Source: Paraburkholderia phenazinium
Lineage (GTDB): Bacteria > Pseudomonadota > Gammaproteobacteria > Burkholderiales > Burkholderiaceae
Direction: 5' to 3'
NCBI RefSeq assembly: GCF_900142845.1
Contig: NZ_FSRU01000001.1
Span: 2,604,001-2,668,000, forward strand
DNA: 64,000 nt
This document shows, in pieces, positions 51,679 to 64,000 of this stretch. The position numbers and the translations under genes were made by a program. Within the stretch, counting starts at the first letter, position 1. The number at the start of each line of letters is the position of its first letter. Under the pieces are notes generated by a model. The model was not told where the DNA came from. It made no database searches and was given only the letters and a program-made list of their open reading frames with translations.

Positions 51679-52683
51679 ATGGATACGCTACAAAATATGC
51701 GGGTGTTCGTGCGCGTGGTGGAGGCCGGCAGCTTCACCGCCGCCGCGCAGTCGCTCAATTCGACGACAGGCGCCATGTCGCGCGCGGTCTCGGAACTCGA
51801 AGCCCATCTGCGCACCCGTCTGATGAACCGCTCGACCCGGCGCCTCGCGCTCACGACCGCCGGCGAACGCTATCTGAAGCGCTGCCGGCAGATTCTCGCG
51901 GACGTCGATACCGCGGAGGAGGAAGCCAGTTGCGCGCATGAGCGCCCTACCGGCGCGCTGCGCATGCACAGCTTCGCCAGCATCGGACAGCATTACGTGC
52001 TGCCGGCGATTTCGCGCTATCGCACGCTCTATCCGGAGGTCACCGTCGAGCTGACGCTGTCGCAACGCATGCCGGATCTGTACGAAGGTAGCAGCGACGT
52101 GTCGGTGGTCACGGCCTCGAGCTTGCCGAATTCGGATCTCGTGTCACTGTTACTGGGCTCTACGTTCAACATCCTGTGTGCATCGCCGGCCTATCTGCGT
52201 GCCCGCGGAGCGCCGAAAGAACCGCGCGATCTGGCGCATCACGAATGTCTGATCCTGCAAACGCCCGCCTTTCCTGCCAACGATTGGCTGCTCGAAGGCC
52301 CCCACGGCAGTGAGTTGATGGAAGTCAGCGGGTCGGTGCAGGTGAATATCGCGGAGTCGCTGGTGGTGGCGATCCGCGAAGGCATGGGGATCGGCACGCT
52401 GCCGCTCTATGCGGCAATCGACGGGCTGCGCGACGGATCCATGGTACGGGTTCTACCGGAGCACACGCTGCAGAAGACGAGCATTTACGCGCTCTATCCT
52501 TCGCGCAAGTTCATCGACGCGAAGACTCGCACATGGGTCGAATTCCTTCGCACGCATATGCCGAAGGTCATCGCCCGCGATGAGGCGTTGCTCGCCGAAG
52601 TGGGACAGACCGATCCGCGCGACGGCCTTTTGCCCGTGCGCGGCGAACCGGCCGTCGCGCCGGATCAACCGTTCGAGCATTGA
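51679..52683 (+). CDS. LysR-family regulator, divergent from the efflux gene
   Basis: The 334-residue regulator starts at ATG 51679 behind AAGGA. HTH: MDTLQNMRVFVRVVEAGSFTAAAQSLNSTTGAMSRAVSELEAHL. The effector domain includes LRMHSFASIGQHYVLPAISRYRTLYPEVTVELTLSQRMPDLYEGSSDVSVV. The C-terminal end ARDEALLAEVGQTD is longer than usual by about 25 residues. It is likely to activate the divergent FUSC gene when an aromatic acid is present (inference from layout). Confidence 0.88.
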   Translation: MDTLQNMRVFVRVVEAGSFTAAAQSLNSTTGAMSRAVSELEAHLRTRLMNRSTRRLALTTAGERYLKRCRQILADVDTAEEEASCAHERPTGALRMHSFASIGQHYVLPAISRYRTLYPEVTVELTLSQRMPDLYEGSSDVSVVTASSLPNSDLVSLLLGSTFNILCASPAYLRARGAPKEPRDLAHHECLILQTPAFPANDWLLEGPHGSELMEVSGSVQVNIAESLVVAIREGMGIGTLPLYAAIDGLRDGSMVRVLPEHTLQKTSIYALYPSRKFIDAKTRTWVEFLRTHMPKVIARDEALLAEVGQTDPRDGLLPVRGEPAVAPDQPFEH

Positions 52684-52880
52684 GGTTCTGCGGAGGCGGG
52701 ACACGCGCCACTGAGCGTGCCCCGCGCCCATGTTGCATCGCAAGTTGACTCTCTTCGTGCTGAAGGCGCATATGCTTATTCCAGAATGAGCTTTGCGCCG
52801 GACCTAAACCAACTAAAGTTCAAGATGGCTGGTTGTGCCGCCCCGATTCGCAATTCAAACCGATACGGAGGAGCAACACC

Positions 52881-54275
52881 ATGGGTATCTGGAAGCCGGA
52901 CCCGAGCTTTTATCCGTCACCGCGGCTTGCCGCGCAGGCGCCGCCCGAAAAGCTCGCTTATGTGGCCGCGTTCGATCCGGATCGCACACGACCCGATGGG
53001 ATCGCCGTGGTCGACGTCGACCCTGCGTCCCCGGCCTATGCACGCATCGTCGGTAATGTGTCGATGCCGCACACCGGCGACGAACTGCATCACTTCGGTT
53101 GGAACGCCTGCTCCTCATGTCTTTGCCCCAACGCGCCGCATCCGCATACTGAGCGGCGTTACCTCGTCGTGCCGGGACTACGCTCCTCACGCATCTATAT
53201 CCTCGATACGAAAGCCGACCCGCTGAACCCCACCATTGCCAAGGTGATCGAGCCGGAGACGATTGCGAGCCGCACCGGCTACACGCGTCCGCACACCGTG
53301 CACTGCGGTCCGGGCGGCATCTATGTGACGGCGCTCGGAAATACCGACGGCGGTGCGCCCGGCGGGATTTTCCTGCTGGATCCTGAGAGCTTTGAGCCGC
53401 TCGGACGCTGGGAGGTCGACCGCGGACCGCAACAGTTGGCCTACGACGGTTGGTGGCACCTAGGCTACGACACCCTCGTGACCAGCGAATGGGGCACGCC
53501 GGACACCTTTGAAGACGGCCTGATTCCTGAAGTGCTTCTCGGTGCGCGTTATGGCCGTCGTTTGCATTTCTGGGATTTCACCCGTCGCAAGCATCTGCAG
53601 GAGATCGACTTTGGGCCGGAATATCAGCTCGTCTTCGAACTGCGCCCAGCCCACGATCCGACCAAAGCGTACGGCTTCGTCAATTGCGTGATTAGTCTGA
53701 AGGACCTGTCGTCGTCCATCTGGGTCTGGTATCGCGACAAGAACACATGGGCCGTGCGCAAGATCATCGATATTCCGGCGGAGCCGGCCGATCCCGCTTT
53801 GCTGCCGCCAATGCTCAAATCGTTCGGTGCGGTGCCGCCGCTGGTAAGCGACATCGATCTGTCGATGGACGATCGATTCCTATATGTGTCCTGCTGGGGT
53901 ACGGGCGACCTGCTGCAATACGACGTGTCCGATCCGTTCGCACCGAAACTGACGGGGAAAGTACGGATCGGCGGCATCGTTTCGCACGCGACGCATCCCG
54001 GCGCATCGAATGGTGCGCTCAATGGCGGTCCGCAAATGGTCGAGGTCAGCCGCGACGGCAAGCGTGTCTACTTCACGAACTCGCTTTACGGCGCGGTGGA
54101 TGCGCAGTTCTATCCCGAAGGCATCGACGGGTGGATGGTCAAACTGGATGCCGGAACGGACGGCGGCCTGGCGTTCGATGAGAAGTTCTTCCTCGCCTGG
54201 CCCGAAGGGCATAGACCGCATCAGATTCGCCTGCAAGGCGGCGACTGTTCGTCCGATTCGTACTGCTACCCCTGA
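52881..54275 (+). CDS. mtoX: Selenium-binding protein 56 family, methanethiol oxidase type
   Basis: The 464-residue beta-propeller oxidase begins at ATG 52881 after GGAGGAG. HHFGWNACSSCLC (about 73-85) is the family signature with the conserved Cys pair, and further blocks are RTGYTRPHTVHCGPGGIYVTALGN, TSEWGTPDTFEDGL, and LRGGPQ-like GGPQMVEVSRDGKRVYFTNSLY. MtoX oxidises methanethiol to formaldehyde, H2S and H2O2, usually with copper. Exported bacterial MtoX has a signal peptide; none is visible here, so the enzyme may be cytoplasmic. Followed 4 bases later by a membrane protein gene. Confidence 0.88.
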   Translation: MGIWKPDPSFYPSPRLAAQAPPEKLAYVAAFDPDRTRPDGIAVVDVDPASPAYARIVGNVSMPHTGDELHHFGWNACSSCLCPNAPHPHTERRYLVVPGLRSSRIYILDTKADPLNPTIAKVIEPETIASRTGYTRPHTVHCGPGGIYVTALGNTDGGAPGGIFLLDPESFEPLGRWEVDRGPQQLAYDGWWHLGYDTLVTSEWGTPDTFEDGLIPEVLLGARYGRRLHFWDFTRRKHLQEIDFGPEYQLVFELRPAHDPTKAYGFVNCVISLKDLSSSIWVWYRDKNTWAVRKIIDIPAEPADPALLPPMLKSFGAVPPLVSDIDLSMDDRFLYVSCWGTGDLLQYDVSDPFAPKLTGKVRIGGIVSHATHPGASNGALNGGPQMVEVSRDGKRVYFTNSLYGAVDAQFYPEGIDGWMVKLDAGTDGGLAFDEKFFLAWPEGHRPHQIRLQGGDCSSDSYCYP

Positions 54276-54279
54276 GCAG

Positions 54280-54930
54280 ATGATTCCGCCAACCTCCTCA
54301 TGGTGGACATGGTTCGCGGTCGCCGCACTCGGCACGTTTCACGGTCTCAACCCGGCGATGGGATGGCTGTTCGCGGTTGCGCTCGGCTTGTATCGACGCA
54401 GTCGCCGGGTGGTTTTGCTATCGCTCGTGCCGATCGCGCTGGGTCATGCGCTTGCCGCCGGCAGCATGTTGATGGCGGGACTATCGCTGGGCATGGTGAT
54501 CGATCACACGGTGCTGAATCGAGTGTGTGGGACGTTGCTGATCGGTTGGGCGGCCTGGCACGCGTGGCGCGGTCATCGGATGCGGCCGTTGGTCGGCATG
54601 CAAACGGGCTTCGCCGGCCTCACGCTTTGGTCGTTTGTGATGGCGGGTTCCCATGGCGCCGGACTCATGTTGATTCCAGCGTTGATGCCGATATGTAGTG
54701 CGTTGTCTAACGCAACGGGGGTTGCGGCCGCGAGCGCCGGTTCTACAGCGACGGTTGCAGCAATCGCCTTGTGCGTACACAGCGCGGCAATGCTTTTGAC
54801 GACCGGGGTGATCGCGCTAGCTGTTTACGATCACTTCGGCGTGGCGGGTCTGCGCACCAAGTGGCTCAACTTCGATCTGCTGTGGACCGGTACGCTGGCG
54901 ACATGCGGGGTGATACAGCTGGCGCTGTGA
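54280..54930 (+). CDS. Membrane protein paired with mtoX, HGLNP motif
   Basis: The 216-residue protein has about six helices. It opens WWTWFAVAALGTFHGLNPAMGWLFAVALGLYRRS with the H-x-L-N-P motif in helix 1, then LIPIALGHALAAG and, in the fourth, FVMAGSHGAGLMLIPALMP. Histidine-bearing helices of this kind occur in metal-transport proteins of the HupE/UreJ and UreH groups. Because methanethiol oxidase needs a metal, a role in its metallation is plausible. Start ATG 54280; the upstream open frame lies inside mtoX. Family call is tentative. Confidence 0.7.
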   Translation: MIPPTSSWWTWFAVAALGTFHGLNPAMGWLFAVALGLYRRSRRVVLLSLVPIALGHALAAGSMLMAGLSLGMVIDHTVLNRVCGTLLIGWAAWHAWRGHRMRPLVGMQTGFAGLTLWSFVMAGSHGAGLMLIPALMPICSALSNATGVAAASAGSTATVAAIALCVHSAAMLLTTGVIALAVYDHFGVAGLRTKWLNFDLLWTGTLATCGVIQLAL

Positions 54931-54972
54931 TTGAGGGTGATGTTGCGTGCGTTCAATTTTGAGCGCGTAAAC

Positions 54973-55007
54973 GCACAAACCCCACCTTTGCGGGGTGGGG
55001 TTTGTGC
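54973..55007 (-). terminator. Terminator of the rRNA operon
   Basis: A perfect 14-bp stem with a 7-base loop (arms 54973-54986 and 54994-55007) lies just after the 5S gene in its direction of transcription. Runs of three T occur within and after the stem. It is the expected end of the rRNA transcript and also lies 42 bases past the end of the plus-strand membrane protein gene. Confidence 0.8.
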
Positions 55008-55020
55008 TTGCTGCTGGGGA

Positions 55021-55135
55021 GCCTGACGATTACCTACTTTCACACGGGTAATCCGCACTATCATCGGCGTGGAGTCGTTTCACGGTCCTGTTCGGGATGG
55101 GAAGGGGTGGTACCGACACGCTATGGTCATCAGGC
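55021..55135 (-). rRNA. rrf: 5S rRNA
   Basis: Read on the minus strand it starts GCCTGATGACCATAGCG, has the loop text CCCGAACAGG, and ends with the complement of its own beginning (AATCGTCAGGC). These are diagnostic of beta-proteobacterial 5S rRNA, about 115 nt. It is last in the operon, 168 bases after 23S. End points are accurate to a few bases. Confidence 0.95.
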
Positions 55136-55303
55136 ATGACTTGTTGCCGCACTGCTCGAGGAGCAGTACAGCCAATCGGGAAGAAGTAGTTTCTGGTGAT
55201 GCCACCAGAGGGTGAAGCTGTTGGGGTTGTGTTGTTTCCGGCACAACACGTGATCACTCAACCGTGTGCGGGGTTCATCTGAACCACAAGACACACCTGT
55301 TAT

Positions 55304-58182
<2,879 letters not shown>

Positions 58183-58389
58183 CTATAACGGGTGTGTCTC
58201 CTGTCGCATCCACTGGGAATGCAACGCTCGCCACAACCGCTACAGGTTGAGTATTCGTGTTGCGCCGTATTCCAAAGCAATCTTTCGATCACTTAAAAAT
58301 ACATTGATACAATCACAACCCTGATTCACCTACTCGATCACCCATCTCTAAGTGATCTTTCGTGAATCTCTTTACTACTTCTTCCTGAT

Positions 58390-58400
58390 TGTTAAAGAAC
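58390..58400 (-). promoter_or_regulatory. boxA antitermination element in the spacer
   Basis: Minus strand GTTCTTTAACA in the 16S-23S spacer matches the boxA consensus TGCTCTTTAACA recognised by NusB-NusE. It sits about 200 bases before 23S rRNA, as expected for antitermination of rRNA transcription. Confidence 0.7.
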
Positions 58401-58500
58401 GACAGCCGATATCGCAGTTGCCATAACCGCGTATCACTCTGACTGGCTCAATCGCCAATGCATAAAGCTCGGTTAGCACCGAACGCTAGGCATTGAGGAT

Positions 58501-58576
58501 TGGTGGAGGATGACGGGATCGAACCGACGACCCCCTGCTTGCAAAGCAGGTGCTCTCCCAGCTGAGCTAATCCCCC
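58501..58576 (-). tRNA. tRNA-Ala (anticodon TGC)
   Basis: The 76-nt minus-strand tRNA begins GGGGGATTAGCTCAGCTGG and ends with an encoded CCA. The anticodon arm CTGCTTTGCAAGCAG places TGC in the loop. The T arm GTCGGTTCGATCCCG is canonical. It lies in the 16S-23S spacer, standard for this group. Confidence 0.97.
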
Positions 58577-58648
58577 AGTCATGCACAGATAACTTCATCT
58601 GTCTTGATACCCAGGGGTGATCGGTTAGCGCAGCCACCGCAGAAACAG

Positions 58649-58725
58649 TGGTGGGTCTGGATGGATTCGAACCATCGACCCCCGCCTTATCAAGACGGTG
58701 CTCTAACCGACTGAGCTACAGACCC
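58649..58725 (-). tRNA. tRNA-Ile (anticodon GAT)
   Basis: The 77-nt minus-strand tRNA begins GGGTCTGTAGCTCAG and ends with an encoded CCA. The anticodon loop has CTTGATAAG, giving GAT. The TTCGAATCC T arm is intact. It precedes tRNA-Ala in the spacer. Confidence 0.97.
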
Positions 58726-58786
58726 CTGAGTCTGTCTTTTTCACAGCCGATAAGCGTGAGCGCTCAACTTGAACACGTGAGCTCGA

Positions 58787-60318
<1,532 letters not shown>

Positions 60319-60742
60319 AATTCCTGTTACTGTTTTCGGGCTCTTTCGAACCCGGTCGCTCACTCAACGTACTGACGATGATTACGCCTGTCTCTCAACA
60401 GGCAAACCTTCCTCTAATACTGTGTGAGACTTGATACTTTCGCTTCATGCCAGATTCCGAAGAATCCGGCTCGCGTCGCCATCAAGCGCCCACACTTATC
60501 GGCTGTTAATTTTTAAAGATCGAGTCCGCATCCACTACCAAACCGGCACCGCACTTCAACCACCCGGTACCGCTTCGTTCTGCGTCGCTGCATCAGCAGC
60601 AGAGAAACGAGATTATGAAGAACTTTCGCTACAGCGTCAACAGGTTTTTTTAACTTCCTGAACCTGCCCACTTCGCCGAAAGCCTTGCCACTGCTGGCTC
60701 TCCCGTCCCCGCGCTCCGGTGTCCGGAACGCGAAAGAACGAG
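60319..60742 (-). promoter_or_regulatory. rRNA operon leader with boxA
   Basis: The 424 bases between the promoter and 16S carry no gene. A boxA-like element (minus strand GATCTTTAAAAATTAACAG, 60503-60521) lies about 190 bases before 16S and is followed by GCCGATAAGTGTGGGCGC, a usual Burkholderia leader text. The leader should bind the Nus complex and take part in 16S processing. Confidence 0.75.
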
Positions 60743-60771
60743 ATTCTAGCGACCCCACCCGGGCCTGGCAA
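60743..60771 (-). promoter_or_regulatory. rRNA operon sigma-70 promoter
   Basis: On the minus strand TTGCCA (60766-60771) and TAGAAT (60743-60748) are separated by exactly 17 bases, and a GC-rich discriminator follows. Upstream sequence is AT-rich (CAAAATAACGC), as in an UP element. This is the best promoter match in the window. Confidence 0.85.
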
Positions 60772-60860
60772 GCGTTATTTTGACACTCATAAAAGGGGAA
60801 ACGAAGCCCCGCCACGCACCGGTCACGGGCACCTCGACATACAGGAGTGAGCGGCTCAGC

Positions 60861-61421
60861 TTAGGCCGTCGCGTGCGTCTCCATCACCCGCTCTACAACG
60901 CTCAGGTAATGATCCAGATCCGGGGTTGCACGGTTCGCTTCCTTGGCCAGATCGTCCCAGCGGCGCACGCGTAGTGCGTCCTCCGCATAAGGCTTGCTGA
61001 GGAACGTCTCGGCTTCCTGCCGGCTGAAGATGCCGCCCTGCAACTCAAGACTGCGCACGGAATCGGCGGAGAGAAGACCGAAATACGTGTCGTCGATTGC
61101 ACAGAGGCAGCGTTTGGCGTCGACGTGCAGCCGGATCGGCTCCAGCACCGCCTCCGGCAAAACCGGCCGCAGAAACGGCAATGCGAAGTACTGGTGCAGA
61201 TCGTCGATACCGCGCTCGCTCGGCGTGTCGCCGAAACGATTCAGCAAATGCCCAAGGTCATGCAGGAAGGCCGCCGCAACCAGCTCGTCGCTCGCGCCCT
61301 CGTCTTCTGCCAATGCGGCGCTTTGCAGCGCATGTTCCAACTGCGTCACCGGCTCGCCGCTATACGCAAGACTGCCGTGCTGCTCAAACAGGGTACGAAT
61401 GTCATTCAGACTCAAAGCCAC
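60861..61421 (-). CDS. HD-domain protein of phosphonate degradation operons (PhnZ-like)
   Basis: The 186-residue HD-superfamily protein of the kind found next to phnA/phnY and phnW genes. Metal-site motif FLHDLGHLL gives His54, Asp55 and His58, with His30 in QLEHALQSAAL. The segment AYSGEPVTQLEH places a Tyr and a Glu three residues apart (Tyr20, Glu23), as in PhnZ, a diiron oxygenase that cleaves C-P bonds. Start GTG 61421 has TTGGGAG upstream and lies 4 bases past phnY. Whether it is an oxygenase or a phosphohydrolase is open. Confidence 0.83.
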   Translation of the reverse strand: MALSLNDIRTLFEQHGSLAYSGEPVTQLEHALQSAALAEDEGASDELVAAAFLHDLGHLLNRFGDTPSERGIDDLHQYFALPFLRPVLPEAVLEPIRLHVDAKRCLCAIDDTYFGLLSADSVRSLELQGGIFSRQEAETFLSKPYAEDALRVRRWDDLAKEANRATPDLDHYLSVVERVMETHATA

Positions 61422-61425
61422 ACCA

Positions 61426-64000
<2,575 letters not shown>

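Overview
The window is a GC-rich chromosomal segment of a beta-proteobacterium, most likely Paraburkholderia or a close Burkholderiaceae relative. This rests on gene content and on the layout of the rRNA operon (16S, tRNA-Ile, tRNA-Ala, 23S, 5S); the genus is inferred because no alignment could be run. Nearly every gene is intact. No insertion sequence, prophage or CRISPR array was seen. The text is dominated by metabolic and transport modules, each with its own regulator.

Layout. 1-9.1 kb: two convergent, similarly built polar amino-acid ABC transporter modules. Each has a binding protein, two permeases, an ATPase and a HutC-type GntR regulator. The right-hand module also carries a histidine ammonia-lyase-family protein that lacks the Ala-Ser-Gly triad from which the MIO cofactor of that family is made. 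9.5-11.1 kb: a membrane methyltransferase and an arylamine N-acetyltransferase. 11.5-19.5 kb: an iron-acquisition cluster behind a Fur-box-like site: OprB-type porin, secreted beta-propeller, Tat-exported DyP peroxidase (EfeB type) and an FbpABC ferric transporter. 19.5-22.1 kb: LysR/EamA pair and a YefM-YoeB toxin-antitoxin pair. 22.3-31.0 kb: an MFS transporter divergent from a FadR-type GntR regulator and the malonate decarboxylase genes mdcA, B, C, D, E, G and H in tight translational coupling. 31.1-31.6 kb: MazEF. 31.8-35.1 kb: LysR / DUF1445 hydro-lyase / MFS unit.

35.2-40.0 kb: a complete YtfQRT-YjfF-type (galactofuranose-like) sugar ABC transporter. 40.4-49.1 kb: mostly single genes (universal stress protein, AlkB, RutE-type nitroreductase, small membrane protein, metallophosphoesterase, secreted two-repeat protein, MgtC-like protein, GlsB-like protein, CoA-transferase, a tiny secreted protein). 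49.3-54.9 kb: a FUSC-family efflux protein with a divergent LysR, then a methanethiol oxidase/selenium-binding protein with a membrane partner. 55.0-60.8 kb: a complete rRNA operon on the minus strand, with promoter, boxA and terminator visible. 60.9-64.0 kb: phosphonate catabolism: phosphonoacetate hydrolase (phnA, cut by the window end), phosphonoacetaldehyde dehydrogenase (phnY) and a PhnZ-like HD protein.

The most unusual item is the MIO-less lyase homologue inside a dedicated amino-acid uptake and regulation module. Other items worth following are the TGTCTAGACA operator pair in front of that module, the propeller protein and DyP peroxidase in the iron cluster, the malonate cluster whose only visible transporter is an MFS protein, and the PhnZ-like protein next to a hydrolytic phosphonate pathway.
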